Shown: piece after piece, positions 47,167 to 60,200 of the stretch
Position numbering within the stretch: position 1 is the stretch's first letter
Layout of the letters: every line of letters begins with the position of its first letter
From: Heterodera schachtii
Taxonomy: Eukaryota > Nematoda > Chromadorea > Rhabditida > Heteroderidae
NCBI GenBank assembly: GCA_023374025.1
Contig: SIJG01000046.1
Location: 941,537 to 1,005,536 of the forward strand
Reading direction: 5' to 3'
Length of the DNA: 64,000 nucleotides
Position numbers and translations under genes: made by a program
Notes under the pieces: generated by a model
The model's input: the letters and a program-made list of their open reading frames with translations, nothing else
Databases searched by the model: none
What the model was told of the DNA's origin: nothing

Positions 47167-47234
47167 AAAGCAATATGAAATGGTGATTCAAATACATCGA
47201 ATTATTTTGTTAAACTGATTTTATAAATATGTGA

Positions 47235-47744
47235 TTAATCCATCCATCCGACATTGTTGTTATGAGCCATTTGTCCACTTTCATTAGCATTGTTGCATTG
47301 GTTGCTTTGGTTATTCCCAGCGTCAAAGTTTGTGCGATTGTTTCCGAAATTTCCAAATGTTGAGTTATTATTATTAGTGAAGCTGCTTCTAAAGCGATTG
47401 TTGTTGTAATCGTTGCTTTTATTCGCACAATTCATGTCGCTCAACCTCATATTAAGTGAAACGCACCCCCTGCACATATGAAATTGCACTTTTACCCCTC
47501 CTACGGAGTCGAACTCAAAAGCATAATTACCGTCGTTGTTGTTGTTAGCGTTTTTTGTTGAATCGAACAATTTTTGTGAACAGCATTGGCAAAGATTGAA
47601 AGTTAGAATATATTTTTTCCGTAAAAGTTTCCATAACTGAGCGTTAGCATTGTCGCTGTGGTTGTTGTTGCTGGTGGTGATGTTGTTGTTGTTGTTGTTA
47701 TTCTGTTCTGCTGGCGCGTTTTGTTGATTATTAAAAGTATTCAT
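47235..47744 (-). CDS. Asn-rich protein with two CX2C zinc knuckles
   Basis: 169 residues from the ATG at 47744; an open frame extends 48 codons further upstream but would start before the TATA box, so this start is preferred. Composition is strongly asparagine-rich (runs at 15-21 and 67-70, and most of 110-165). The ordered part is residues about 37-105, holding C52/C55 (LCQCC) and C91/C94 (MCRGC), a CX2C-X35-CX2C pattern that could bind one zinc as a ribbon. No family recognised. It has a TATA box 57 nt upstream and an AATAAA downstream, no intron, and faces away from the small winged-helix-like gene across a promoter of about 60 bp. The pairing of low-complexity sequence with a Cys module resembles the RING gene next to it. 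Confidence 0.7.
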   Translation of the reverse strand: MNTFNNQQNAPAEQNNNNNNNITTSNNNHSDNANAQLWKLLRKKYILTFNLCQCCSQKLFDSTKNANNNNDGNYAFEFDSVGGVKVQFHMCRGCVSLNMRLSDMNCANKSNDYNNNRFRSSFTNNNNSTFGNFGNNRTNFDAGNNQSNQCNNANESGQMAHNNNVGWMD

Positions 47745-47800
47745 TTTTATTTTGCAAAAATTTCTTGTGATTAAACTGAAGTTTTGCATCATATTACGTG

Positions 47801-47810
47801 CTTTTATATA
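47801..47810 (-). promoter_or_regulatory. TATA box of the Asn-rich gene
   Basis: TATATAAAAG on the minus strand, followed by GCACGTAATATG. Transcription would begin near 47775, giving a leader of about 30 nt. Confidence 0.7.
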
Positions 47811-47860
47811 GCGAAAAGGTACAGTGCTGAGCTTAGAGAAGGACGAAGTTACGGTACGCA

Positions 47861-47870
47861 CATATAAAAG
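47861..47870 (+). promoter_or_regulatory. TATA box of the winged-helix-like gene
   Basis: CATATAAAAG on the plus strand, 38 nt before the preferred ATG (47908) and only 11 nt before the upstream ATG at 47881. It lies 50 bp from the oppositely directed TATA box at 47801-47810, making a compact bidirectional promoter. Confidence 0.7.
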
Positions 47871-47907
47871 CGCTTGAAATATGCGCACAAAATCTCATTT
47901 GCGTCAA

Positions 47908-48126
47908 ATGCATTTGCTTATCGAATTCTTGCGCACTTTGGACTGTTCCCCTGATGAAGTGGGCGCGCGAATTTGCGGTAGTGTTGCGGATCGAGAAAAA
48001 TTGTTGAAGGAATTTGCACATCGTAAGCTCATCACTACATACTCCGACCGTAATGGGGACCGATTGTGCCATAATCCACATGACGGCATTCGTTGGGAGA
48101 AAAGGCATGGAAAACGCTTATGTTGA
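47908..48126 (+). CDS. 72-residue protein with winged-helix-like pattern
   Basis: Single exon. The ATG at 47908 is chosen because the one at 47881 is only 11 nt past the TATA box and would probably precede the transcription start. The pattern is helix (LLIEFLRTLD), second helix (SPDEVGARI), third helix (VADREKLLKEFAHRKLI) and a strand-turn-strand (TTYSDRNGDRLCHN), the order of a winged helix-turn-helix DNA-binding fold; the tail is basic (RWEKRHGKRLC). The match is by eye to the general fold and not to a named family. The last base of the TGA stop is the first base of AATAAA (48126-48131), so the 3' UTR is minimal. It could act as a small regulator of the divergent neighbour; that is inference. 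Confidence 0.65.
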   Translation: MHLLIEFLRTLDCSPDEVGARICGSVADREKLLKEFAHRKLITTYSDRNGDRLCHNPHDGIRWEKRHGKRLC

Positions 48127-48131
48127 ATAAA
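48126..48131 (+). promoter_or_regulatory. AATAAA polyadenylation signal overlapping a stop codon
   Basis: TGAATAAA joins the stop codon of the 72-residue gene to its polyadenylation signal. Confidence 0.65.
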
Positions 48132-51100
48132 TATGTAACTATCGCTTACAAAAAAACAAGCTCAAACTAAATTACAACGAAAATCACTTCATTGTGAAAT
48201 TATCTATTCGAGTAATTCAATTAACTTTTTAAGCTTATAAATAATTAATCTTTTTTTTTAATGTATAACATTTGTTTTTTCATAATTTTAAAAATTTTAT
48301 ATAGATTATATAGTTTAACGTTTAAGTATGGATGTAAGATTTTTTTGTTTTTTGTTATTTAAACTTAATATTTATACAATTTGAGAATTTTAGCATTTTT
48401 ATTTTTTAATGAAACAAGCAAATAACATTGTTTTTTTTCATTATTTTATAATTTATAAAGTTTTTTTTGACTCACAATATCGATGTTCGAAATTAATTCT
48501 TTATTTTTTGATATAATTTATAGTTCAATTCGGCAATAATTTAATGTTTTAAAAATATTACAAATAATAGTTTACTAAACATAAATATTTATAATTTATT
48601 CTTGAATAAGGTCTTAATTATTTTGATTTTATTTAATCAATTTTTTTAGATCAAAAGATACAAAAATATTCAACTCTATAGCTAATCTTTTTTTAATAAT
48701 GATATTTCATATTTTTATCAATGAGGTTGAAACCATATGGAAAAAAAAAATTATAATTCAAAAACATTTATTTTTTAAATAAATCACTACATAAACAAAT
48801 TAGATGTTAAAATCACATTTTTATTTACATTTGACTCAACAAAATTATACAAAACAAAATGAGATAAAAATAAATTTTGCATGAAAAAATAAACGATTAA
48901 TGACAAGTGAAAAGAAATTAATAATATTTAAAAATATTTATGATAATAAAAAAATAATTTTCAATAATTGAAGAAATGTTGAATATTATTTAAATGAAAA
49001 GCCAAAAATGATATAATTGAATAAAAAAATACCATACATTGAAAAAATCCTTATTAAAAAATCATACAAAAAATTTATAAGGTTATTATTTATTAAAAGA
49101 AGGTAAAATAATTAGAAATAGAATCATGATCAAAAAATAATCATTAAGCAACAATTGTCTGATAATAGTAGCGTATTTTATTTTATGTTATTCAATTAAC
49201 ACAACTACGAGTTTAACAACACAGTTTATAAAATGAAAAAATATTAACACATTAGGTTTTTTGGCCAAATTGAGTGCAAATTCTTTTAAAAAAAATAATC
49301 GGTGTAAAAATATTAAAATAAAATTTAATAAAAATAAATTTCATAATCTTTTAAAAATAATTATTTGATTTTATTTTTATTTTTATAATGAGAGCATTCT
49401 TTGAAGCAATTAAATCAAATTCAGAAAAAGGTATAAAAAAATAAACTAAAAACAAAATTAAGTATTCCTAAAATTGTCATCTTTTGTGAAAACTTAATCT
49501 TCTATAATTCTAAACATTTATTATTAAGATAATATAAAGAAAAGTCAAATAAATTGCATTATATCAAACTAAGACAAACATTGGTATTCAACTGATATGC
49601 ATCCTTTAATCAAAAAATCAAACAATTATGCAAATAAATTGAAAATATATTATTGACAAAAATCGTCTTTTGAAAAAATGATAGAAACAAATTTTAAAAT
49701 AATTTATTGAATGAGATACCTTCACTATAAATAAATTAATAAAACAATTTAATTTAATACTTTGATTTTTGTAAATATATTATTATTTAAATAATAATAA
49801 AATACTTTTAAAAATTTGAATTAATTGAAGAACGACAGGTAAAATCAACACGTCTTCTTGCGAACGAGATAATATTCAAGGAAACAAAATTAAATTCAAA
49901 AAATCTGCATTTCATTTACAAGAAAAAATAAATTGAATATTTCAAAAGATTTTTAAAGATTCGTTTAACATATAAAACAAACATGAAGTAAGGCATTTTA
50001 TAGTAATTCAAAAGTAGAAATTAATTTAAACATTGTTAAAACTAATAATATCTTAATAAATGAATTCAAATACAAACAAAAAAAAAACAAATTTTATTAA
50101 CTTGGTTAATATTATTTTGTTTTACCAAACCAATCAATTTAATTTTTTACTTAATTGTCATAAAGCCAAATCCAGTTGCAATGCGATCATATAGTACTAA
50201 AAATAAGATTTTTCAAGAACTAATATAGATAACCAATTGCAATACGAAATGAAAATATTACAAATTAACAAATCAATGTTTACACTTCTAATTCCTCCAA
50301 AAAGATGATTCTAAAAATTGGAATGAGAAAAAAAAAGAAAAAAAGAATTGAAATAAGAATAATGAGTTACCTGAATTAATGGAGGATTATTTCAGTAATA
50401 TAATTAAATTTAACACTCATTTTAGGTCGATTCCGTTGAATGATAAATGAAAATTTATTTATATTTACAAATTATACACAAAATTAGTAAACGCAGAAAT
50501 CTTCTCGTGAACGAAAGAATATTAAATAAAGAAATAAATATTTTTTTTGTAAAAAATTGCACAATATGTTTAGTATCATAAATACATCGATAAAATGAAT
50601 TATTGTATTTGTCTATGCATTGAATATCCTTCACATTTTAAAAACAGAACATTTAAATTGTATATTTTAAAGATATATTTATAAAAAATTATCTATAATA
50701 AAAACATTAAAATTTTATTTAATTTTTGAAAAATGACAATTATTTTATAAAATTAAGCTATAAGTGTTTTTTGAATCTAAAAATATAATTCTATCAAAAG
50801 AAAAAAAAATAATTTTATAATAATAAGATAATAATCGTTTTAACAGCCCAATCGTTTAATTTGAATTTATAAAACTACCTTATAAGAATTTTCTGTTATG
50901 AATTCTATTTTTGTAAATATTAGACAAAAATAATTAAATAAACTGATAAATAAATTAAATGAACCAAGTTAAAAGGAAAGTTTGACAAGATTAAAATAAA
51001 ATGAAAAGGTTTCATAAAAAACAAACATTTTTCAAATGTGATGTTAAAATATTAAAAAGAAGGCGTTAAACGAGAAAATTAAATCCACGATTTTTACTTT

Positions 51101-52195
51101 AAATGCGAAAAATTTCTTTCTAAAAAACAAATAAAATAAAACTCTAAAAATTACGAGCATATGAGGTTTATTAATATTATAATACAAAAATTATTTTCAA
51201 ATATAAAATTTTCAGCATATGAAAAAGTCGAATAAGTAGCCGTAAACTAATAAAAAATAATTAATTAATAGAATGAAGTTTTGTTAGCGAACTTTTAAAA
51301 TACATTAAGAAGCTATTAAATAACAAAAACTCATTTAATTTTTGAATAAATAAAAAATAAATAAAATAAAAAATATGAAATTCATTATTACAATATTTTC
51401 TATAAACAAAAAACAGTAAAACACATTGTGAGTTTAGAAAGCCATAAGATATTAAATCTCAAACTCACATAATTAACAAATATTCCACATCGTTCTTTTA
51501 CAGGAATTGTTTTGATGGCTTTAAATTTCTAATCAAATTACATGGGAAATAAATTATGAGCTGCATTAATCAGTCTTTTTGTTGTTTTGCGAGGTATAAA
51601 AATTAAATATTTTTGTTTTAATTAAGCCTTTCTTTAAATTTATAAAAGAGGGAATAATATTAAAGCTTGATTTTGGCTGAATTGAATTGAAAATTATTTT
51701 AAAAACATAAAAATACAAACAAAGTGTATTGGGAAAGTTAATTTTGTAATTTAAAGAACTCAAATTAAAAAAATTTGTTTGTTTATATTAATTTGAAATT
51801 TGAGGCCAATAAATTAGTACAAATAAAGTTAACAATGTTATTTTTTGAAAAAAAATTATTAATGACTTTATAAAATTTAAATCTTAATAAACTATAAGTT
51901 AATTCAAAAATAGTTTAACCTTCATTTGTGCAACAATTTTATGTTTTTGTCTTTTTTAAATTTAATTTTCAATTATAAAATAATTGCAAATATTCGATTT
52001 TTAAAAAGTACCAGCAAAACATAAAAATTAAACTATTTTAATTAATTCTTGTAATAATAAATTGAAATAAAAATTCGGTTAAGAAGAAAATAAATTAAAT
52101 AAAGCCCATCAAAACCTCAGCTGCATTTTCAGTTGTTAATTTTATGCACTCACTTTCCTTCGCCTAAATATTTGTTCTCCTCCAATATCTGTAAC
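48132..52195. other. AT-rich gene-free interval
   Basis: About 4 kb with no open frame above 65 residues. The 65-residue minus-strand frame at 51566-51763 is A/T-codon only. No inverted repeat or RNA gene was noticed. Confidence 0.55.
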
Positions 52196-52275
52196 TGCCT
52201 GCAAAATTTTTGAAAAATTATGTAAAGGTTCAAAATTATTGCCAGAACAACTCAAAAAACCAGATTTTCCAACTT
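52196..52275 (+). repeat. Fragment related to the 30.4-30.9 kb element
   Basis: Matches 30612-30690 in order: CTGCAAAATT, GAAAAATT, AAGGTTCAAAAT, GCCAGAA, then AAAAACCAGATTTTCCAACT. The rest of the element is missing or too diverged to see. Confidence 0.7.
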
Positions 52276-55200
52276 TTAAATGAGAATATCTAATTATAAA
52301 TTTTTTATAATTGAAAATAACTTCAAAAGTAAATTTAAAAAGAATAAAAATGTATGAAAATGAAAAAATATATAATTAAAACATATTATTAATCAAAAAC
52401 CAAATAATAGAAGACAATAATGAGCAACAGTATTCATAATAAACGAAATGAATAATTTAAATAAATAATAAATTAAAAAAATACAAACAATTATTTCAAT
52501 AAAAAGGCTTTATTCTGCAATAACAACTCTACTTTTCGTTGTAGAAACCAACGAAATTATTTCAAGGTATAATTATTCATTAATTTCATAAGCAAAATAT
52601 AAAACGATCGATAATATATTCAAATCATCTACAATATGCAAAAACCAATAAATCAATTAATAAAAACTTTTTTTTAATACTTATATTTATTTCATTTACT
52701 AAAGACAATTACTCAGGAAATATTTTTATTTTACAATAATATTTATTAGTATTTAATGCATTTTCGTGAGCATAATAAAAAAAACAAGAAAACAACAAAA
52801 ATTCAAAAGAAATAAGAAATATTAAAAATGATATTTAAACCAGCTTTAATAAGCCATAAGTTATTCAATTGATAATAATCAACTTAAAGAAAAAATAACA
52901 AATTTATTCTCAATTACTTTAAAAAAAGGATGTCACTTCATAAAATCAATTTTCATCTTGGCTTAAATTTAATTATATGAAAATTTTTCACGGCAAATAA
53001 TGTATTTATTTAAATAATAAGATTAAATTAGCTAAAATTAAATTAGCTTATTTTATAACATTTTACAAATATTAGATAAAATTGATAAATTCTTTCTTAA
53101 AAATAAATTAGTAAAAGAATAATTTTTAAAAATTAAATTTTGTTCGACATTCACTCCTCTCATTCAAATTAAATTTCGTGAAATGGTATTTCTTTGCAAT
53201 ATTATATATCCATCCATTCATTGGTGAAATTAACTATTTAAGCAATTCAGAGCATATTTTTTTGTTCTAAAATAATTAAAATAATGAAAGGAATACCAAA
53301 AATAATTGAAATAAAAATTAAAAAATTAAATGTACTAACCAATAGTAAGAAAAAAAATTGCTCTATTTATTTAATTCACTAATAACTAATAAAAGCACAT
53401 ATAATAAAATTATCAATAATTTCAGCAATACGCGATTTGACATGATGATTGGGATGAGTGTCATGAATAAGAGATATTAAAAATAGAAAAACATAAAATC
53501 AAAAAAACACTTAAATATATTAAATTACTAACTAATTATTAAAAAATAAAACTTATTATAACTGTTAATCAGTAAAAAAAAGGAAATAAATGTTTAAACA
53601 AATTACCCAAGAATGAAAGGTTTAATTTAGATTTTCTTAAATTGTAAAAAATGTAATCAAACTTAATTACTCTTTAAACAGATATATTTTTTTTATGATT
53701 TTTGTTTAATATTGATTTAATTTCTTTTTCGCCGAGAATTAAAATAGCAATTAATAAATATTAACTGACTAATTAATTATTTCTCCTATTAAGATTCGAT
53801 GTTGCTTTATTCAACGAAATCTTAAAGTTTCCTAATATTAAAAATTATATATTAATATTTACCTCTCATTTGAAACAGAAATATATTAAAATTAATTAAA
53901 TGAATTTTACTTTTTTAAATGCAAAATAAAAATAAAAAAATATATAAATTTATAAGTTTCCTAATAAAAATTTTCGAAAATTAATTAAAGTTTTTTCGTA
54001 AATTTACTCCAAATCAATGCAGGAAAATTTTTAATAAGATAATTAATATAATCCAAAAAAACAACAAATAAGAAGACCGTATCGAGAGAATTAAAAAATA
54101 ATTATAAAGAAAACAAAATAAAAATTTTTAATATCAATTTTGCCATAAATGAATAATTATTTATACAAATGTAGCATTTAATAATAATGAATAATAAAAA
54201 AAAAATTTTTAAATTCTTAATAAAAATTTGTCATTTATTTGAATTATACTCAATAACAATCAACTAATAATATTTATAAAATATTGAAAAATTTTATTTA
54301 AGTGGCGATAAAAAATCAATTGGGCGAGCAAGAGTGAAAAAAATTTCGCCCTTTTACTTTATCATAATTATTTTATTCAATTTTGTATTGAATTCTTACT
54401 TATGGTTATTTTTTGAACTAATTGCATTTCATTTATAATTTTATTTGTTGATGTTATCCAACCCGACAGCCTTTTTTTATTTTTTGTTTATATTTTGTTT
54501 TTTAATTCTTTGCTATTGCAACTTTATGCTGATTATTCTTTGCATTTGATCTTGTGTGACTTCATTGGATTATTATTAATCAAATTATTTAATTTTTTTC
54601 TTATCTATTTATTTATTTTCTTTTTAACTTTATCTATTAAGCCTTTAATGTTACATATCAGATTAATTTAGGTGAACATAAATAATATTTTTCTATGAAC
54701 AAATTGAATAGTCATAAAAACAAAAATTAATGAAATAAAATAAATAATTAAACTGTAATATAAAATAATTATTATTTTTTTTATTAAAAAAGAATATGTT
54801 TAATATTGTTTTTATAATAGTAATATTGTAGTTGTTTAATAATGGTTTTAATTATTGACCTGATTTAAATGACTTTAATTTCAAACCTATAATAATTGGA
54901 TGTTTATTATTTTTCTATCTGTTCAATATTTTATTAGTCATTTATAATTAAATATTCTTTTATTTCATAATTGTGTTAATTAAATCATTATCTTTGGTAT
55001 TTTTTTATGATTTTATTCTATTATTATTTATTAAATTTAAATATTTGAATATTTAAATTCCATATTTCTTAATTTTTATTCTCATGAAAATAATTGGGAA
55101 TGAATTATTTTTCGTCTATTTAATTATGTGCTTTGATTTATTAAATTTTGATTAATATTTATCAATTGAATTTTTAATTCTTCTTGTGGATTTATTTCAT

Positions 55201-57216
55201 GAGGTTTGACAGGATTTGGATATCGACATTGTTGATTCTTCGTTAATTCGTCTGATAATTATTAAAAAAAAAATTTGTTATTTCTTATATTCTGATCATT
55301 TGATTATTTTTATTATTAATTTTTTTAATGGAAATTTTACTTAATATTTATATAAATATATTATTTGTTTTGAATTAACTAAAATTAATCTTTTGCCGCA
55401 GTAACGAAGAAAATGATAAAATGCTCTCTAAAAATAAATTTTTTAACAACACTTCAAAAATAAATGCATTATGAATCTTTTTTAATAGTATAAGATTTTG
55501 TTAATTTAAATAAACTGTATCTTATAGAAATTTGTTATATTTTTTTAAATATTATAATAGCGGCGTCTTAGTCTTTGATTTAATTAAATTTAAATTTTTA
55601 GTTGCTAAATAATTTAGTGCTAAATTATGAATTGTTTTTTCAAGAGTTTATTTAATAATTTATTAGATTAAATCATTTATAATTTTTATATTAATTATTC
55701 AATAAAAATAATTTTTTTTATTTTGCATTTAAATATTCAATATTTTATAGAAAATTACTAACAAAAACTGTAAGATAATTTTTTTAAATCTATGATTTTT
55801 TCAATTTGTCTTTTGAAAATTTAATAATTATTTTTTAATTTTTCTAAATGCTATTTCTTTTTGGGTATATTTTAGACTATTCTAAATTTTAATGATCTCG
55901 CACAAAGCTTTGAACGATGATGTTTCCGCGTTGTGGGTCCTTAGGAAAAAATATAATCATTAATGAAGGCTCATTATTAGTAATATTTCAAAAATTTAAA
56001 ATAATTGATTTCTTGTTAATTTATTTGTTTTTAATATTTCACTAAAGTTTAAATATTGAATGAATAAATTTCTTCCCTTTTTACGGATTGGAAAAATCAT
56101 AAATAATTCTTCTTTATTAAATTCATTATTTTAATTTATTTGTTCTCTCTTTTATTATTCGTCATATATAATTCTCGTTTAGTTCATTCGTGAAATTGTG
56201 GATCGTCGATGTTTGTTTTTGTATTATTTTTATAACTCATGCCGCGTTCTTTTCATTGTTTTTTATCTTCATTAAAGGGCATAACTCTATAAATATTATT
56301 TATTTATTTATTAATAAATATTAAATTTTATTATATTGTCTATATTTCATTTTAATCATTTTAAAAATTGTTTTTATTTTATTTAATATGCAAAATAAAA
56401 CAAAATATTAAATAATTAAAATTTTTGGGATTGATTTTGTTTAAAAAATAAGCCGGTACCAACATTTTGAATGGTTTACCGGAAAATGGTTATTTTCAGC
56501 GCTCTAAAATTTGTAGAAAAATTTTTATAATGCATAATTTTCTCAATAATTTAAACATTTTAATCACAATTGTTTATTTTCTGACTAAGATTTAGGTTTT
56601 TCATACTATTATAATTATCCTATATTGAATTTCAATACTTTCTTGATAATAAAAAAAAATATTCTTCAATTATTTGTTTTACAAAATTTATATTTTTGAA
56701 GTTGTTTAATAAATTTTTTTAATAATTGACCTGAATTAAATGACTTTAAATTCAATCTACCTTTGAAGCGGAGTATATTTACTAAAATATTTATTTTTCT
56801 ATAATTTGACTTCATTTTTTTGTAGATTAACTTTAATATGTTGATAGTTAAAAGTTGGTAAAAGATCATAGGAAAAAGAAGATTTCCGATTTTGCACTTT
56901 TTGTGAAGCGCACAAATTGCAATATCCAGTTAAAAATATTATTTCTAAAAAATTTGTATGTAAAAAAAAACTTAGGATCTACATTTTATATTTTTTAAAT
57001 ACACATTATTAATTATTAAAAATTCAAAAAATTAATTTTTAAGGATGTTTAAGGTAAATTGTAATTAATTTTATCATTTTAAAACATTTTTTTCTTTATG
57101 TAATCAATTAATTTATAGAAAAAATAATAGTTTCTAATTAATATGGAGCTTTTAATACAAATTATTAAAAGCCAAAGTGATAATTATAATTCTTATTAGA
57201 CTATTTCTTTTAGTTT
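52276..57216. other. AT-rich gene-free interval
   Basis: About 5 kb without a supportable gene. A small dyad GGGCGA...TCGCCC occurs near 54322-54354. The 67-residue frame at 56666-56869 (-) is composed of A/T-rich codons. Confidence 0.5.
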
Positions 57217-57280
57217 GCGTAAAATATTTTACGCTTTTATCAATAAAGCTTTCAACGCTCCGTCACTTCATTGATAAACT
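57217..57280. repeat. Perfect 18-bp palindrome next to a hairpin
   Basis: GCGTAAAATATTTTACGC (57217-57234) is its own reverse complement. Just after it TTATCAAT (57237-57244) pairs with ATTGATAA (57271-57278) around a 26-nt loop. Dense symmetry in a small GC-richer patch; it might be a protein-binding site. No gene is adjacent. Confidence 0.5.
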
Positions 57281-60200
57281 CCGCGACCTTGAGCAGAAAA
57301 TTATTTAATTAGCATTTTTTTCATAATTAATTACTTTTTTGTTATATTTTTAGGTAAATGAAGCTTTGCCCCAAACATGCATTTCGTTTTAATATTTTAT
57401 TTTTCCTGGCTTTGTTATAAAAAATTTTGAAATTAATTTAATAACTTAATAGATACATTCTTTTGTGAAAATTTTAACTTATTTCTTTCATATTTACAAA
57501 AACAAATGAAAAAAACATTTTAATCATTTTAATTTTTCATTTTTTTGAAGATATGAACTAATCTCTTTTAGCTTATTAGATTATAAACTTTTTGGATTTA
57601 ATTTTTAGCAAAGCCTTTAGTCCAAATAAATAAGTTATCTTATTAATTATTTTTGTTTTTTGGTTTATATTTAAAATTATAATGTTAAGAAATTTATTTT
57701 TATTAATATACTATTAGCTTTTTTTACATATATTCTATTTTATTTAATTTCCTTTTTTCGTTTTTCTCGTTAAATATATTAATTTTTTTTATTACTTTTT
57801 TATCATATTCGTTTATTGTATTTTTTTTTCTTTATTCTATAATTCTTCGTATTGAGATTTGGGGTCCATCGATTTTATTTTTTTTCAGTATTATTTTACT
57901 AATATCTTTTAAAGATTTAAATTTATAGTTGCTAAATATAACAAAAAATTAGTATTTTGATTTTTTGTAAAATTTTTTAGCTATATCGGTAATTTATTAT
58001 AAAAATATATTTTTAATTAACTGACTTAATTTTAAATTTATATTATGCAATTATTTATTATTTTTTTTAAAATAGTCGCAGTCAGAATCTTTGAAACACA
58101 ACTTTTTTTATTCTAATTTTTAAAAATAAATTTTATTTTATGTTCCTTTATTTTTTATTAAATTTTTTATTTAATATATTAAGTTTCAATATTTATTTAT
58201 AATTTTGTTATTTTCTTATTGACAATTTAATGTTTTTCTGACTATTAAATGATGTTAAATTTATGGTTTAATTGTCCTATTTTTGAATATTATAATTATA
58301 TTATTTATCTGCTATTTATAAAAAATGCACCTATGGTTTTTTTTTCTATATATATTTATCGGTTTATCACAAAAAAAATTTTTAATAGAAACTTAAATAT
58401 CTTTTATTATTAAAATAATTAACTTTTAATTTTTTGTAAGACAAAAATAATTTAAAATTTCTTAATTAATTTTTAGTAAAATTATGCAAAAATGTCATAA
58501 TTATCTCTTTATTTACTTATAATTCATTAAAAATGGTTCCGGACCGGAGAAAGAAAAAATAAAAAATAAATTTTTTTTAAATCCGAAAATGAATAAAAAG
58601 AAATATTATTTCTGTTTTCTAAAAAAATTTATCTTTTTAATATAATTATTCTATGAATTTCTTCAATAAAATCGAAAAATTATTCATATGCAAAATTTTT
58701 ATAAAAAAACCTTTGAATTAACGAAATAAAATAAATATAAATTGCTATATTAAAAACAGTTTTAAAACAGCTCTTCAAAGAATTAACAAAGGGATAAGCA
58801 ATGAGATTATATGAAGTTGGATAAATACTTTGAAAAATTATAGATTCTGCACTTTCTGGCATAAAAAAAATAGACAATAAAAAAATAATAAAATAGAAAT
58901 TTAAATAATAATAAGTTTGTTATTTACTGCCACAGTAAATTGTTTGATGGGGAATTTCTTTTTTGATGAGTATTGCTGTACCACTTCCTTTTTTATTTAT
59001 TCTATTAGCCAGAATCAACTGGAAATTATCTCCGATTGTTAATTCATTTCATTGTCTATTTGAATATATTTTTCTTTTAAAGTTGCAACCCCAAATGTGT
59101 TATCCTTAAAAATAATCATTTTAATAAATTTAACTATTTGTAATTGTTTTAATTAATATATAAACATTTTTTCATTATTAAAAAGGTTACATTTCAAATA
59201 TTAACTTCATTAGAGTATAGAAAAAAAATTAATGAACTTTTAGGAATTTTTTATTTTTTTTAATTAATATATGGCACAATATTGTAGTATTTTTATTTTC
59301 GATTAAGAATTTTTTTATTTTTTAATAATATATTGTCCTTTTCTTAAAAATATAACCATCAGTTTTTAATACTTTTCTTTTAAATTTTATATTTTGGGTT
59401 TTTTGGATAAATTATTAATTAGTAGCCGCTTTTTGCCGTTTTTTCGTTTGAATATTTAAATACACTATTTCTTAATTATCTTTTTATAGAAACGTTTAAT
59501 TAACTTTTTTCTTTGCTTTAGTTTTAAATTTTCAGTGAGTTAAAACAAATTTTTGGTTTTCTGAGTTTATTTTAATTTGATTATTTTAAAGAAGTTAAGT
59601 ATATCTAACATTATTAAATTTATTTTATTTTAATTCTATTTATTAAAAAACCAATATTAATATCCCTATATTTAAAAATATTGATGTAAAAAAATATTTG
59701 AAGAAAATTTATAAAAAATTAAAAATAATAGTAATGAAGTTTAAAAATTGCTTAGATTTGAACAAAACCAATAAAACTTTAGGGGATATAAATGATTGAA
59801 AAATTTTAAATTTTTATATCTTCTAATAAAGAATTGAACCAATTATTGTTTTCAGGAAGTGAAGGATTAACAATTTTGTAAATTTACAATATAAATTAAT
59901 AAGCAATTAAGTTAACTAGATTTGACAAAATCCAATGTTAAAATTTTACATTTCACGGTAGAGTATAATAATTTTCAAAAAAAAACTCAATCAAAGAAAT
60001 ATTTAACAGACTATGAATAATTAAAATTAAAAACGCATAAAATTACTCAATGAATTTATACCCACCAAAAAAGAACAAAATTAAATCAGCAGGACATGAA
60101 AAAAGATTAAGATTAGAAAATAGAGCGATTAACAAAATAGTTAATTATAAAAATTTAGCCAAAAACAAAAAATATATTTCAAATGAAAGTTAATCCAATA

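Noticed and set aside
47235..47888. 217-residue version of the Asn-rich protein
   Set aside because: Its start at 47888 lies upstream of the gene's TATA box and inside the divergent promoter; the ATG at 47744 fits better.
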